Shown: positions 28,735 to 37,847 of the stretch, piece after piece
Layout: the number at the start of each line of letters is the position of its first letter
How positions within the stretch are numbered: the stretch's first letter is position 1
Origin: Vibrio hannami
GTDB taxonomy: Bacteria > Pseudomonadota > Gammaproteobacteria > Enterobacterales > Vibrionaceae
Reading direction: 5' to 3'
Assembly: GCF_029589055.1 (NCBI RefSeq)
Contig: NZ_JARQZP010000001.1
Coordinates: 62,001-126,000, forward strand
DNA length: 64,000 bases
The notes under the pieces: generated by a model
The model's input: the letters and a program-made list of their open reading frames with translations, nothing else
The model's database searches: none
What the model was told of the DNA's origin: nothing
Made by a program: the position numbers and the translations under genes

Positions 28735-29037
28735 GTCTACTCCAGTTGAAAAAGTAAGAGGGATAAAAATTCGGCGGGATTCTATCACAACGTAATCGAA
28801 AACGTTTGCCTTTTGCACAGATTTTTTGTTTCTCAGAGCTTCTCACCAGAAGAACATAAGGTTCCCGATAAAAAAGTCATGCTCAAAAGTCAGCGAAAGG
28901 TCAGAATGTGATTTAAAGTTGAGCAACTAACAAGATTTCTACAATTTAAGGAGTGCTATCCGCTCGCGGCTGAGTAGAATAAAGGCATTCAGGGTGAGAG
29001 CAACTCATCACAATGGTCACATATAAGGTAGATTAAT
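28735..29037. other. Divergent promoter region between glpX and zapB
   Basis: A 303-bp gap with no plausible reading frame. It holds a LacI-family-type palindrome near glpX (28797-28809). Promoters for glpX (leftward) and zapB (rightward) must lie here. I see no further strong structure. Confidence 0.6.
28797..28809 (-). promoter_or_regulatory. PurR/LacI-family-type operator upstream of glpX
   Basis: On the minus strand GCAAACGTTTTCG, which fits the PurR consensus ACGCAAACGTTTTCGT in its core (central ACGTTT with correct flanks). It starts about 63 bp upstream of the glpX ATG, a usual operator position. The site could serve PurR or another LacI-family protein such as CytR or Cra, which have related half-sites. 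Confidence 0.5.
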
Positions 29038-29280
29038 ATGTCGTTAGAAGTGCTAGAACAGTTAGAAGCAAAAGTACAAACCGCAGTAGATACAATTACA
29101 CTTCTTCAAATGGAACTAGATGAGCTAAAAGAAAAGAACAGCCAGCTAGAAGCTGAAGCGAATGCTCTGAAAGAAGGCCGTGAAGAGTTAGAAAGACAAA
29201 ACCAACAGGTTCGTGAAGAGCATGATGCATGGCAAGAGCGCATCAGGACTCTATTAGGTAAGATGGAAAACGTGGAATAA
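29038..29280 (+). CDS. zapB: Cell division protein ZapB
   Basis: An 80-aa protein that is one continuous coiled coil (heptads of Leu/Glu/Lys), starting [20 protein letters not shown], the typical ZapB sequence and length. ZapB forms filaments that join ZapA/FtsZ at midcell with MatP on the terminus region. Its place next to glpX and rraA is conserved across gammaproteobacteria. Intergenic repeats and a terminator follow it. Confidence 0.95.
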   Translation: MSLEVLEQLEAKVQTAVDTITLLQMELDELKEKNSQLEAEANALKEGREELERQNQQVREEHDAWQERIRTLLGKMENVE

Positions 29281-29295
29281 TTAGTTTCTATCGTC

Positions 29296-29377
29296 GTGAA
29301 TGTTGCTAACTCTGCGGCGTCGATGCTCACTTACTATCGTAAGCTCCGCGTCTCCTTCTTGATTTAGTAACATTCAC
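29296..29377. repeat. Palindromic intergenic element after zapB
   Basis: Outer arms GTGAATGTTGCTAA (29296-29309) and TTAGTAACATTCAC (29364-29377) are inverted copies with one mismatch. Inside is a CTTAC/GTAAG stem with loop TATC (29330-29343). The element is 82 bp, non-coding, and lies between convergent genes, as dispersed palindromic repeats often do. Confidence 0.65.
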
Positions 29378-29416
29378 TTAGATATAAAGCTAATTATTAA
29401 ATCACTAGATTCCTCG

Positions 29417-29438
29417 TTACCACGCTCCTGCGTGGTAA
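29417..29438. repeat. REP-like short hairpin
   Basis: Perfect 9-bp stem TTACCACGC/GCGTGGTAA with loop TCCT. Sequences of this kind (CCACGC...GCGTGG followed by ATGC) recur between genes in many gammaproteobacteria. No T-tract follows, so it is not a good terminator. Confidence 0.55.
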
Positions 29439-29470
29439 TGCATGTTTAGGCTAATAGCCGTACAGTGTAG

Positions 29471-29496
29471 AAAGCAGCCGTTGTGGCTGCTTTTTT
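29471..29496 (+). terminator. Rho-independent terminator between zapB and rraA
   Basis: GCAGCC/GGCTGC stem, GTTGT loop, T6 on the plus strand; an AAA run on the other side may let it act for rraA as well. Confidence 0.88.
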
Positions 29497-29517
29497 AATG
29501 CATATCTGAGTTAATAA

Positions 29518-30042
29518 TTACTCTTCTTCGTAATCGTCATCGGTCTCTTCGATGTCGAGTTTTGCATCGAGAGGTTCCTGAGAGATGATAATGCCGGTGT
29601 TGTCGGCATAGAGGTAGTCTTCTGGCAGGAAGGTGACGCCGCCGAAGTTCACAGGTACGTCGATTTCACCAATATCTTGAGAGGTTGCGCCTACAGGGAT
29701 AGAAGCCAACGCTTGAATGCCGACATTCATATCTTCCAGGTCATCTACTTCACGGATACATCCGTAAACAACAATACCTTCCCACTCGTTTTCTTCCGCT
29801 AAAGCTGCAATCTCTGCATCGATAAGTGCTTTTCTCAGTGAGCCGCCGCCATCGATCAGAAGAACCCGACCATTACCGTCTTCTTCAAGGATGGAACGGA
29901 TAAGGCCATTGTCCTCAAAACATTTGACTGTGGTTACTTGGCCGGCAAAAGATGCGCTACCGCCAAAGTTACTAAACATGGGCTCTACGACATCAACCTG
30001 GTCTAAGTAAATATCACATAGTGCAGAAGTATTGTATTCCAT
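29518..30042 (-). CDS. rraA: Regulator of RNase E activity RraA
   Basis: A 174-aa protein starting [19 protein letters not shown]. It shows RLG-type loop elements [19 protein letters not shown] and [20 protein letters not shown], the RraA/HMG-aldolase fold. It binds RNase E and slows mRNA decay. The C-terminus carries an acidic tail ([12 protein letters not shown]) that makes it somewhat longer than the 161-aa E. coli protein. It lies 75 bp downstream of menA on the same strand, the conserved hslU-menA-rraA order. Confidence 0.95.
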   Translation of the reverse strand: MEYNTSALCDIYLDQVDVVEPMFSNFGGSASFAGQVTTVKCFEDNGLIRSILEEDGNGRVLLIDGGGSLRKALIDAEIAALAEENEWEGIVVYGCIREVDDLEDMNVGIQALASIPVGATSQDIGEIDVPVNFGGVTFLPEDYLYADNTGIIISQEPLDAKLDIEETDDDYEEE

Positions 30043-30117
30043 ACGAGAGGTCTTCTATTGGTGAACACTAAATCTGAGTATATCCAGTCATTAAGTCAAT
30101 GCAATGACAAGGCTCAA

Positions 30118-31035
30118 TTATCTCGCCAGAGTTTGAGCTACAACCATTAGTGAAAACAAAATGTTAGTGATTACGGCGCATTTAACGATAACCGGCAACA
30201 TAGGCGCGATTTGTACCGGAGATTCTGACGCCAGAACCGCTTTGCCGTGTTTGCCTATTACCGCAGCAGACAATAAAAACGGTACGACAAACCATAGCTG
30301 TGCCGAGTTAAATAGCAGGTAGCCAGCAAAAGCAACGAACGCAGCCCAGATTAGCGTCAGGTGGTATACCTTAGCGCATTGTTCGCCGAGTCTGACTGCT
30401 ACTGTACGTTTCCCACACTCACGGTCGTTGTCTATATCACGCATATTGTTGACGTTGAGTACAGCAACAGCTAAAAGCCCACAACCAAGTGCTGGCGCTG
30501 CAATAGTCCAGTCTACAGAGCCTGTGTGCAGGAAGTAAGTACCACCTACACCAAGTAAACCAAAGAAGATAAATACAGACAGGTCACCAAGGCCGACATA
30601 GCCATAAGGTTTGTCACCTACGGTATAAGCAATAGCGCTAACAATCGCTAACAGGCCTAATCCAAGAAAAGCAATAATATTGGTGAGGCTGTCCAGAGAA
30701 TAGAATATAAGAGCGATACCGGCAGCGATAGTAAATACGATATTCAGGATGATGGCTTTTTTCATCTCTTCCTGAGTAACCGCACCTGACTGCATGGCCC
30801 TCATTGGGCCGAGGCGATTTTCATTGTCGGTACCCTTCTGAGCATCACCATAGTCATTCGCCAGATTAGACAGAATTTGAAGCAGAGTGGCAGTAAGGAG
30901 CGCCAGCAACATAACAGGAAATGAAAATCGGCCATCAGAGTGAGCAAGGCTGCTACCAGTGAGAATGGATACCAGTGCCAGAGGAAGCGTTTTTGGTCTG
31001 GCTGCATCCAGCCAGATTGAGAGCGATTTATTCAT
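30118..31035 (-). CDS. menA: 1,4-dihydroxy-2-naphthoate octaprenyltransferase
   Basis: A 305-aa UbiA-family membrane enzyme with eight or nine hydrophobic segments. The first prenyl-diphosphate-binding Asp motif is NLANDYGDAQKGTD, and the second region is VNNMRDIDNDRECGKRTVAVRLG. It joins octaprenyl diphosphate to dihydroxynaphthoate to make demethylmenaquinone in the inner membrane, for anaerobic respiration. It is downstream of hslU, but the hslU terminator lies between, so menA may have its own promoter. Confidence 0.95.
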   Translation of the reverse strand: MNKSLSIWLDAARPKTLPLALVSILTGSSLAHSDGRFSFPVMLLALLTATLLQILSNLANDYGDAQKGTDNENRLGPMRAMQSGAVTQEEMKKAIILNIVFTIAAGIALIFYSLDSLTNIIAFLGLGLLAIVSAIAYTVGDKPYGYVGLGDLSVFIFFGLLGVGGTYFLHTGSVDWTIAAPALGCGLLAVAVLNVNNMRDIDNDRECGKRTVAVRLGEQCAKVYHLTLIWAAFVAFAGYLLFNSAQLWFVVPFLLSAAVIGKHGKAVLASESPVQIAPMLPVIVKCAVITNILFSLMVVAQTLAR

Positions 31036-31089
31036 TTAACTAATCTATTAACTGCCTAATGCGAGAAGTATATCAACTGTTTGCGGAAT

Positions 31090-31123
31090 AAAAAGCCCAC
31101 CTAAAGAGGTAGGTGGGCTTTTT
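31090..31123 (-). terminator. Rho-independent terminator of hslVU
   Basis: AAAAAGCCCACCT/AGGTGGGCTTTTT, 13-bp perfect stem with an 8-nt loop, 24 bp past the hslU stop. Confidence 0.94.
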
Positions 31124-31147
31124 GTTGATGCGGGTACTATTTTGCGC

Positions 31148-32485
31148 TTACAGGATAAATCTACTTAGGTCTTCATCCTCAACAAGTTCACCAAGATGAG
31201 CTTTTACATAAGCAGCATCAATTGTTAGTGTACTGCCCGGCTTATCCGTAGCTTCAAACGAGATCTCATCCATCAGTCTTTCCATCACAGTGTGCAGACG
31301 ACGAGCACCGATATTCTCAGTTGTTTCGTTTACACGCCATGCAGCTTCAGCAATCTGGTTGATGCCATCTTCAGTAAACTCAATGTCGACTTCTTCAGTT
31401 TTCATCAACGCAATGTACTGCTCGGTTAATGATGCGCGAGGTTCGGTAAGAATACGCTTGAAGTCATCGCTAGATAGAGCTTCAAGCTCTACGCGGATTG
31501 GCAGGCGACCTTGTAGTTCCGGGATCAGATCAGAAGGTTTAGCTACCTGGAATGCACCAGAAGTAATAAACAGGATATGGTCTGTTTTTACCATACCATG
31601 CTTAGTTGAAACCGTGCTGCCTTCGATCAGAGGAAGCAAGTCACGCTGTACACCTTCACGAGAAACGTCCGGGCCGGAGCTTTCACCACGCTTACAGATC
31701 TTGTCGATCTCATCGATAAACACGATGCCGTGGTTTTCCACGTTTTCGATGGCATTTTCTTTCAACTCTTCCTGATTTACCAGCTTCGCCGCTTCTTCTT
31801 CAGTTAGTGCTTTAAATGCATCTTTGATCTTAAGCTTGCGATTCTTCTTGGTGTTGCCGGCAAGGTTCTGGAACATACCCTGAAGCTGGTTTGTCATCTC
31901 TTCCATACCTGGAGGAGCCATAATTTCCACACCCATCTGCGGTGCAGCTACGTCGATTTCAATCTCTTTATCGTCTAGCTTGCCTTCACGTAGTTTCTTG
32001 CGGAAAATCTGACGGGTATTCGAGTTGTCATCGCCAGATTCCTGGTCTTTTTGTCCCCAGGCATCGCGCGCTGGTGGCAGCAGAGCATCAAGGATACGCT
32101 CTTCAGCCTGCTCTTCAGCGCGGAACTTAACTTTTTCCATCGCCTGCTGGCTTGTCATTTTAGCTGCAACATCTGTCAGGTCGCGGATGATAGTTTCTAC
32201 TTCCTTACCAACGTAACCAACTTCAGTAAACTTGGTCGCTTCAACCTTGATAAACGGCGCGTTGGCGAGCTTTGCCAGACGACGGGCGATTTCGGTTTTA
32301 CCAACACCCGTTGGACCGATCATTAGAATGTTCTTTGGTGTTACTTCTGGACGCAAACTTTCATCAAGCTGCATACGACGCCAGCGGTTACGAAGTGCGA
32401 TCGCCACTGAGCGTTTTGCTTTGTCCTGGCCGATAATGTGGCGATTTAGTTCGTGAACAATCTCACGAGGTGTCATTTCAGACAT
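31148..32485 (-). CDS. hslU: ATP-dependent protease ATPase subunit HslU
   Basis: A 445-aa AAA+ unfoldase. It starts [20 protein letters not shown] and has Walker [13 protein letters not shown], the pore motif [14 protein letters not shown], Walker [11 protein letters not shown], sensor region [13 protein letters not shown] and the C-terminal tail ending DLSRFIL that docks into HslV. It lies 18 bp downstream of hslV, one operon driven by a sigma32-type promoter. It forms hexamers that feed substrates to HslV. Confidence 0.97.
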   Translation of the reverse strand: MSEMTPREIVHELNRHIIGQDKAKRSVAIALRNRWRRMQLDESLRPEVTPKNILMIGPTGVGKTEIARRLAKLANAPFIKVEATKFTEVGYVGKEVETIIRDLTDVAAKMTSQQAMEKVKFRAEEQAEERILDALLPPARDAWGQKDQESGDDNSNTRQIFRKKLREGKLDDKEIEIDVAAPQMGVEIMAPPGMEEMTNQLQGMFQNLAGNTKKNRKLKIKDAFKALTEEEAAKLVNQEELKENAIENVENHGIVFIDEIDKICKRGESSGPDVSREGVQRDLLPLIEGSTVSTKHGMVKTDHILFITSGAFQVAKPSDLIPELQGRLPIRVELEALSSDDFKRILTEPRASLTEQYIALMKTEEVDIEFTEDGINQIAEAAWRVNETTENIGARRLHTVMERLMDEISFEATDKPGSTLTIDAAYVKAHLGELVEDEDLSRFIL

Positions 32486-32503
32486 ATTGTTTACCTCAAT
32501 TCT

Positions 32504-33037
32504 TTATTCAGCCGCGATTTCAAGTTCTTCAACAGTGTGATGATGGTTGGTAAATACACAAATATCACCTGCAATGGTTAGCGACTTTTCTGCAATTTCT
32601 CGAGCGTCTAATTCTGTGTTTTCCAGTAGAGCAGTTGCTGCTGCCTGAGCAAAGTTACCGCCAGAACCGATGGCAATAAGATCGTTTTCAGGCTGAACAA
32701 CGTCACCGTTACCAGTGATAATCAGTGAAGCCGTTTCGTCTGCCACTGCCAGCAATGCTTCTAGTTTTCGTAATGCTCTGTCGCTTCTCCAGTCTTTTGC
32801 CAGCTCAACGGCTGCTTTAGTCAGATGCCCCTGATGCATCTGGAGCTTAGACTCGAAGCGTTCAAATAGGGTGAAGGCGTCAGCCGTACCACCAGCAAAC
32901 CCCGCAAGCACTTTATTGTTATACAGGCGGCGTACTTTCTTCGCATTGCCTTTCATTACTGTGTTACCAAGGGATACTTGTCCATCACCAGCTATAACAA
33001 CTTTGTTGCCACGGCGTACAGATACTATGGTAGTCAC
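32504..33037 (-). CDS. hslV: ATP-dependent protease peptidase subunit HslV
   Basis: A 177-aa threonine protease. After Met removal the catalytic Thr leads [20 protein letters not shown]. The Lys (NAKKVRRL) and [17 protein letters not shown] are typical of HslV. The start is GTG at 33037 with GAGGT about 8 nt upstream. It forms double hexameric rings and acts with HslU. It is the first gene of the heat-shock operon. Confidence 0.97.
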   Translation of the reverse strand: MTTIVSVRRGNKVVIAGDGQVSLGNTVMKGNAKKVRRLYNNKVLAGFAGGTADAFTLFERFESKLQMHQGHLTKAAVELAKDWRSDRALRKLEALLAVADETASLIITGNGDVVQPENDLIAIGSGGNFAQAAATALLENTELDAREIAEKSLTIAGDICVFTNHHHTVEELEIAAE

Positions 33038-33073
33038 GAGATAGACCTCTTTGTTTTCTTAATATGATAAAAG

Positions 33074-33103
33074 TTATATGAGGTTATAAAACTGGAATTC
33101 AAG
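33074..33103 (-). promoter_or_regulatory. Sigma32-type promoter of hslVU
   Basis: On the minus strand CTTGAA, 14 bases, then CCTCATATAA, close to the sigma32 consensus CTTGAA-N13/14-CCCCATNT. It lies 37 bp upstream of the hslV GTG, matching the known heat-shock control of this operon in E. coli. Confidence 0.8.
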
Positions 33104-33108
33104 GGAAG

Positions 33109-33137
33109 AAGAGCGAGATGAATTATCTCACTCTTTT
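33109..33137 (-). terminator. Rho-independent terminator of ftsN
   Basis: GAGTGAGAT/ATCTCGCTC stem (one G-T pair) with a 5-nt loop, then a T/C-rich run on the minus strand, past the ftsN stop. Confidence 0.75.
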
Positions 33138-33150
33138 GGAATGGGGGATG

Positions 33151-33693
33151 TTACTGCGCTTCTTTCCAGATCGCGCATGGTTCAATTTTAGCGCGCTGAA
33201 GCTTATGTTTATCTTTTTCAGCGTCCCTTTTGAATTTGTATGGTCCTAAGACGACCTTAAACCAGCTGCTTCCTTCTTTTTTGCGAATTTGGCTATTTAT
33301 CCCTTGAAACGCGATATCAACCTTCCGGTTTTCGGCTTGTTTAAGGGTTTTGAAAGCACCGCACTGCATAATGTACGGTATTTCCGAAACAACCAGATCT
33401 TTTGCCTCTACCTCTATCTCTTTTTGTGGCAGAGACTTAACATACTCCCACTCTTCTGTTGGCGGTGGTGGTATTTGTTCTGCTTTCTTTGCTTCAGGTT
33501 TTGGTTTGCTAGCAACAGGAGCTGGCTTAGGTGGTTCAGGGTCTGTGCTAAGAATATACAGGCCATAGCCAAAGCCACCAGTTAGTAATATGGCAGCAAT
33601 TGCAGCTTTCCATGGGAAGCGTTTTTGCGGTTTCTTGCGCGAAGGGCTTTTTCTCTTGCCTTGTCCGCGTCGTACGTAGTCTCTGTTTGCCAC
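33151..33693 (-). CDS. ftsN: Cell division protein FtsN
   Basis: A 180-aa bitopic protein. The cytosolic N-terminus is basic (MANRDYVRRGQGKRKSPSRKK), a membrane helix spans about 29-48, a Pro/Lys linker follows, and the SPOR domain (about 108-176) has YIMQCGAFKTLKQAENRKV and WFKVVLGPYKFKRDAEKD. FtsN triggers septal wall synthesis through FtsQLB/FtsWI and binds denuded glycan by SPOR. It sits between cytR and hslV as in enterobacteria. Confidence 0.94.
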   Translation of the reverse strand: MANRDYVRRGQGKRKSPSRKKPQKRFPWKAAIAAILLTGGFGYGLYILSTDPEPPKPAPVASKPKPEAKKAEQIPPPPTEEWEYVKSLPQKEIEVEAKDLVVSEIPYIMQCGAFKTLKQAENRKVDIAFQGINSQIRKKEGSSWFKVVLGPYKFKRDAEKDKHKLQRAKIEPCAIWKEAQ

Positions 33694-33770
33694 TCTTTTT
33701 TACTTCAAAGCAGGTTATTAAACGGCTTACATGTTAATCCAGTTTGTAGCTCAATGACAAATGTCTCTTT

Positions 33771-33803
33771 AAAAAAGAAACGGTGCATATCCAGCACCGT
33801 TTT
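33771..33803 (-). terminator. Rho-independent terminator of cytR
   Basis: AAACGGTGC/GCACCGTTT stem with a 7-nt loop followed on the minus strand by a T-rich run, 17 bp past the cytR stop. Confidence 0.85.
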
Positions 33804-33819
33804 CGTGAGTAAATTTTGA

Positions 33820-34824
33820 TTAAATTCTTGGTGGAGCTGCGCTATTTCGCACAACCAACTTGGTTTCAAGTAGTCTGGAGCCAGCTCTTACATCTCTCCC
33901 TTTAAGCAGTTCCAGCATCATCAACATAGCCTGACGGCCTATTTCGTAACGAGGCTGAGAGATGGTGGTTAACGGTGGATCGCAGTACTGAGCAAATTGA
34001 ATGTCATCAAACCCAACAATAGAAAGATCCTGAGGCACTCGTAAACCTAGTTTTTTGGCTTCCTGAATTGCTCCAATCGCCATAGTGTCGTTGTGGCAGA
34101 AGATAGCTGTTGGTGGCTCAGGCAAAGAAAGCAGTTTTCGCAGCGCTTTTGCACCGCCAGCAAAGGTAAAGTCCGCGTTTGCACAATAAGTGGTGTTCAT
34201 GGTGATACCTGCACGTCTGAGTGCCTGCTGGTATCCTTGATGGCGAAACTCACATAACGGTGCGTTTTCCGGGCCAGAGATCTGAGCAACCTTTTTATGC
34301 CCCATCTGAGTCAGGTAGTTTACCGCTTCAAATGCAGACGTGAGGTTATCGATATGGACAGTAGGAAGTTCAAGCTCAGGCGCATACTCACAAGCCATAA
34401 CTAGCGGTGGTAGGTTCTTCTGCTCTGGTTTACTTACGTCGAATGGAAGGTCGGTGCCAAGCAATAACATGCCGTCGGCCTGCTTGGTGAATACCAGATT
34501 TACAAAAGAGCTTTCGCGCTTTTGTTGCTGCCCGCTGTCTCCAAGAAGTACCAGGTAGCCATTTTCCATTGCAGCATCTTCAATACCACGAATAATTTCG
34601 GTGAAATAGGGATCACAGATATCGGGAACAATGGTGACAATGGTTTTTGATTCATTTCGACGCAGATTTCTTGCCAGAGAGTTTGGAGAGTAACCTGCTT
34701 CAAGTACCGCATCTTCCACCCTTTTTCTGGTGGATGATGAAACCTTTTCCGGATTCATTAATGCTCTGGATACGGTAGCAGTAGAAACCCCAGCCAACTG
34801 GGCAACATCCTTCATTGTCGCCAT
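33820..34824 (-). CDS. cytR: LacI-family repressor CytR
   Basis: A 334-aa LacI-family protein. The HTH MATMKDVAQLAGVSTATVSR is at the N-terminus and the periplasmic-binding-protein-like effector domain includes PDICDPYFTEIIRGIEDAA and SIVGFDDIQFAQYCDPPLTT. CytR binds cytidine and represses nucleoside uptake and catabolism genes together with CRP; in vibrios it also activates competence and chitin genes. The order ftsN-cytR-priA is conserved. A CRP-like site lies upstream. Confidence 0.93.
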   Translation of the reverse strand: MATMKDVAQLAGVSTATVSRALMNPEKVSSSTRKRVEDAVLEAGYSPNSLARNLRRNESKTIVTIVPDICDPYFTEIIRGIEDAAMENGYLVLLGDSGQQQKRESSFVNLVFTKQADGMLLLGTDLPFDVSKPEQKNLPPLVMACEYAPELELPTVHIDNLTSAFEAVNYLTQMGHKKVAQISGPENAPLCEFRHQGYQQALRRAGITMNTTYCANADFTFAGGAKALRKLLSLPEPPTAIFCHNDTMAIGAIQEAKKLGLRVPQDLSIVGFDDIQFAQYCDPPLTTISQPRYEIGRQAMLMMLELLKGRDVRAGSRLLETKLVVRNSAAPPRI

Positions 34825-34956
34825 ATTAGAATAACCTCTTTCCTATAAATAATTCTTGGTGTCAGGCAATGAGCATAAACACATATCGTTTTTTCTAAGT
34901 GTATGCTTTTGTGATAGTACTGTTTACGGCAAGATTAACATATTTTGCATAGCGTT

Positions 34957-34972
34957 CGTGATATTTGTCACA
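34957..34972. promoter_or_regulatory. CRP-like site upstream of cytR
   Basis: CGTGA, six bases, TCACA, which matches nine of ten positions of TGTGA-N6-TCACA. It lies about 133 bp upstream of the cytR start. CRP control of cytR is known in E. coli. Confidence 0.5.
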
Positions 34973-34990
34973 TCAATGTAACTCGGCCAT

Positions 34991-37192
34991 TTAATTAAGA
35001 TCTTGTGGTTCTATATCCATGGACCACCGTACTTTTTTTGCTGAAGGAAGTAGGGCGATCACAGGCTTAGCTGAGTAAAGCAACTTTTGCAGTACAGTGC
35101 GATTCGGTGTCTGCAAGATCAGTTGCCAGCGAGATTTACCTGCTCTTTTGGCTAAAGGTGCAGGAGTAGGGCCAAGCACCATGCAGAGGTCGTCAAAAAG
35201 AGGGTGGGCCTCTAGGGTATGCCGAACCTGACGCAAAAACTCTTCTGCGAAGTCTCCGTTATTTGCTTCAGCTCTGAAAAGGGTAAGAAAGCTAAAAGGT
35301 GGCAACATGGCCTGCTTTCTCTCTTGCAGTGCAGTTTGTGCAAAGTGTCTGTAGTCGTTGTTTAACAGTGATTGCAGTAATGTGTGCTCTGGGTGGTGCG
35401 TCTGGAGCAGCACTTCACCTGGCTTACTCGCTCGTCCAGCCCGTCCGGCTACTTGCACAAATAGTTGAGCAAGGCGTTCGGATGCCCTGAAATCGCTACT
35501 GTAGAGAGAACCGTCAACATCAAGCAGGCTGACTAAAGTGACATTTGGAAAATGGTGGCCTTTAGCCAGCATTTGAGTGCCTATAAGAATCTGGTATTCG
35601 TTGTTTCTTATAGATTCAAGCGCGCTTTCTAGGCTACCTTTTCTGCGTGTGCTATCCCGGTCGATACGTATGGTTTTATATTCAGGAAACAGTTCAGAAA
35701 GCTGTTTTTCTAATTGTTCGGTCCCGACACCAACAGTTACTAACTGGTGTGAGCCACACTCCTGACAGTTGTGAATAACAGGGCGCTGTGAACCACAGTG
35801 ATGGCATCTTATTTCATTGCTGTTCTGATGGTAGGTGTAGTAGGCATCACATCTCTGACACTCAGCAATCCAGCCGCACTCGTGACACATTAAAGCTGGT
35901 GAAAACCCTCTTCTGTTCAAAAATAGCAGCACCTGACTGCCTGAATCCAGATGAAGGCGCATCTCTGCGATTAATGGCGCGGAAAGGCCGCTCTCAAGAT
36001 ACTGTCCTTTTACGTCAATCACTTTGTTTGTTGTAGGAACAGCAGAGCCAGCTCTCTGTGAAAGTGTTAGGTGGTGATACTTTCCTGAAAGCGCGTTGTA
36101 TAACGTCTCTAATGATGGCGTTGCTGAGCCGAGTACGACAGGGATGTTCTCCCTGTGAGCGCGCATAATAGCAACGTCACGCGCATGGTATCTAAGGCTG
36201 TCCTGCTGTTTATAAGAGGCGTCATGCTCCTCATCGACAATTATGATGCCCAGCTTGTGAAAAGGAGTGAATAATGCCGAGCGTGTACCTATAACAATAC
36301 CCGCATGTTTGTCGCGTGCAGATAGCCAAGCGTTGAGGCGTTCGGTGTCATTTAACCCGGAATGAATAACGGTTACAGGTACATCAAAGCGTTTTTTAAA
36401 GCGATTGATAGTCTGTGGTGTTAAGCCAATCTCTGGCACCAGAACCAGCGCCTGTTCGCCTTTTTCTAGCACAGGTTTAATAAGATTCAGATAAACTTCG
36501 GTTTTGCCTGATCCAGTAACACCTTCGAGTAGATAACAACCAAAATCTGAGCCGCTGTTTACTGTTGCGATAGCAACTGCCTGTTCAGCATTGATCTTAG
36601 GCTTGTCCTGTTCAGACTCTATAAGCTCAGGCCAGCGACCCGGAGTAGGTTTTTGCTCGGTTGATACGATCCAGCCTTTTTCTGTCAGTGTTTTTAAAAC
36701 GCTTGACGAGACATCTTCGTCCAACATTTGTTGATGTGAGACAGAACCCGACTCTAGCATATGCATGACGCGAGCTTGTTGGACTGCCCGGCCGAAACCA
36801 ACCATCAATTGATTTTTACCTGACTCAGTAAGTTGCCATTCAACCAGAGAGGCGAATTCGGCCGCTTTGCCTTTTCTTAATGCAGAAGGCAGGGCATTAG
36901 ACAGCGTGTCTCCCAAAGGATACTGATAGTACTGGCTCGCCCAATTAAGCAGTTCGTAGAGCTTCTTCGGCCATACCGGCTCTATATCCAGAACTTCTTT
37001 TATCGGCTTTAGCTTGTCGATAGAAAATGCGGATTTGTGCACCATAGCTGTAACGATGCCCACAAGTGTCTGTCTTCCAAATGGAACAGATACTCTCCCG
37101 CCAACGACCGGAAACTGGTGGGGCTGGATTAAATAATCAAACCTTTTGTCCAGTGGTACAGGAAGGGCAACTTGAGCTATGGATGGGCGCAT
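34991..37192 (-). CDS. priA: Primosomal replication-restart helicase PriA
   Basis: A 733-aa protein. The N-terminal 3'-DNA-binding domain is about 1-105, followed by a winged helix, then the helicase core with Walker A EGVTGSGKTEVYL, DEEHDASYKQ (DEAH box II) and GSATPSLET. The zinc-binding insert carries eight cysteines (CHECGWIAECQRCDAYY, CHHCGS, CQECGS). Later motifs include GTQMLAKGHHFP and QVAGRAGRASKPG. It reloads DnaB at stalled forks. It is divergent from rpmE. Confidence 0.97.
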   Translation of the reverse strand: MRPSIAQVALPVPLDKRFDYLIQPHQFPVVGGRVSVPFGRQTLVGIVTAMVHKSAFSIDKLKPIKEVLDIEPVWPKKLYELLNWASQYYQYPLGDTLSNALPSALRKGKAAEFASLVEWQLTESGKNQLMVGFGRAVQQARVMHMLESGSVSHQQMLDEDVSSSVLKTLTEKGWIVSTEQKPTPGRWPELIESEQDKPKINAEQAVAIATVNSGSDFGCYLLEGVTGSGKTEVYLNLIKPVLEKGEQALVLVPEIGLTPQTINRFKKRFDVPVTVIHSGLNDTERLNAWLSARDKHAGIVIGTRSALFTPFHKLGIIIVDEEHDASYKQQDSLRYHARDVAIMRAHRENIPVVLGSATPSLETLYNALSGKYHHLTLSQRAGSAVPTTNKVIDVKGQYLESGLSAPLIAEMRLHLDSGSQVLLFLNRRGFSPALMCHECGWIAECQRCDAYYTYHQNSNEIRCHHCGSQRPVIHNCQECGSHQLVTVGVGTEQLEKQLSELFPEYKTIRIDRDSTRRKGSLESALESIRNNEYQILIGTQMLAKGHHFPNVTLVSLLDVDGSLYSSDFRASERLAQLFVQVAGRAGRASKPGEVLLQTHHPEHTLLQSLLNNDYRHFAQTALQERKQAMLPPFSFLTLFRAEANNGDFAEEFLRQVRHTLEAHPLFDDLCMVLGPTPAPLAKRAGKSRWQLILQTPNRTVLQKLLYSAKPVIALLPSAKKVRWSMDIEPQDLN

Positions 37193-37315
37193 AGATAACT
37201 ACGGAAACGAATAATAAACAGAGGGATAGTTTATACCCTGAAGCAGAATCTGCACACCCAGAAATATGGGAGGGTTATTTATAAGAAAAAAATGGCGAAA
37301 AAACTACCAAATAGG

Positions 37316-37344
37316 TTGATCCTGGGGGCACTATTCTTTACTAT
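37316..37344 (+). promoter_or_regulatory. Sigma70-type promoter of rpmE
   Basis: TTGATC (37316-37321), 17-bp spacer, TACTAT (37339-37344). Transcription would start near 37351, leaving a leader of about 97 nt before the rpmE ATG. Confidence 0.6.
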
Positions 37345-37350
37345 ACGCGC

Positions 37351-37447
37351 CCTGACGGTGTGACCTGTGGTTGCACTATTATTTAAATTACGTGTGGTGT
37401 CCGGCATAGAATCGGATGGCGACGCGGCCTATAGATGAGGTTTTCCC
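37351..37447 (+). promoter_or_regulatory. Candidate L31 leader (ribosomal protein autoregulatory RNA)
   Basis: The long rpmE 5' leader contains pairing segments such as TCCG/CGGA around GCATAGAAT and a flanking CGTGT/ACGCG, ending just before the SD (GATGAGG). Ribosomal L31 leaders have been described in gammaproteobacteria. The position fits; the structure was judged by eye only. Confidence 0.4.
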
Positions 37448-37666
37448 ATGAAAACAGGTATCCACCCTGAATACAAAGCTGTAACAGCTACTTGCTCTTG
37501 CGGCAACACTTTTGAGTTCAACTCAACTCTTGCTAAAGACTCTATCCACCTAGACGTGTGTGACAAGTGTCACCCATTCTACACTGGTAAGCAGCGTATC
37601 GTTGATACTGGTGGCCGTGTTGATCGCTTCAACAAGCGTTTCGGTGCTCTATCTAGCAAGAAGTAA
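37448..37666 (+). CDS. rpmE: 50S ribosomal protein L31 (zinc-binding type)
   Basis: A 72-aa protein, [20 protein letters not shown], with cysteines at 16, 18, 37 and 40 (CSC, CDKCHPF) that bind zinc. This is the C+ form that serves as a zinc reserve and can be replaced by the zinc-free paralog when zinc is scarce; that paralog is not in this window. It is divergent from priA and followed by a strong terminator. Confidence 0.97.
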   Translation: MKTGIHPEYKAVTATCSCGNTFEFNSTLAKDSIHLDVCDKCHPFYTGKQRIVDTGGRVDRFNKRFGALSSKK

Positions 37667-37691
37667 TGATTGCTTAGCAATACCGAATTTG

Positions 37692-37718
37692 AAAAAGGAC
37701 GCACTCGCGTCCTTTTTT
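37692..37718 (+). terminator. Rho-independent terminator of rpmE
   Basis: AAAAAGGACGC/GCGTCCTTTTT, 11-bp stem with a 4-nt loop and T run, 26 bp past the rpmE stop. Confidence 0.94.
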
Positions 37719-37847
37719 GCATCTAACGTATGCCAAATTCGTATATAAATTAAATGGTTTTAATCGCTTGCTGGCTATTAACACAGTTAGGTATCCAGTA
37801 AAATCAGCCCCCGTTCATTCCCCATAATCAAACCAAGGTAAACCAAG

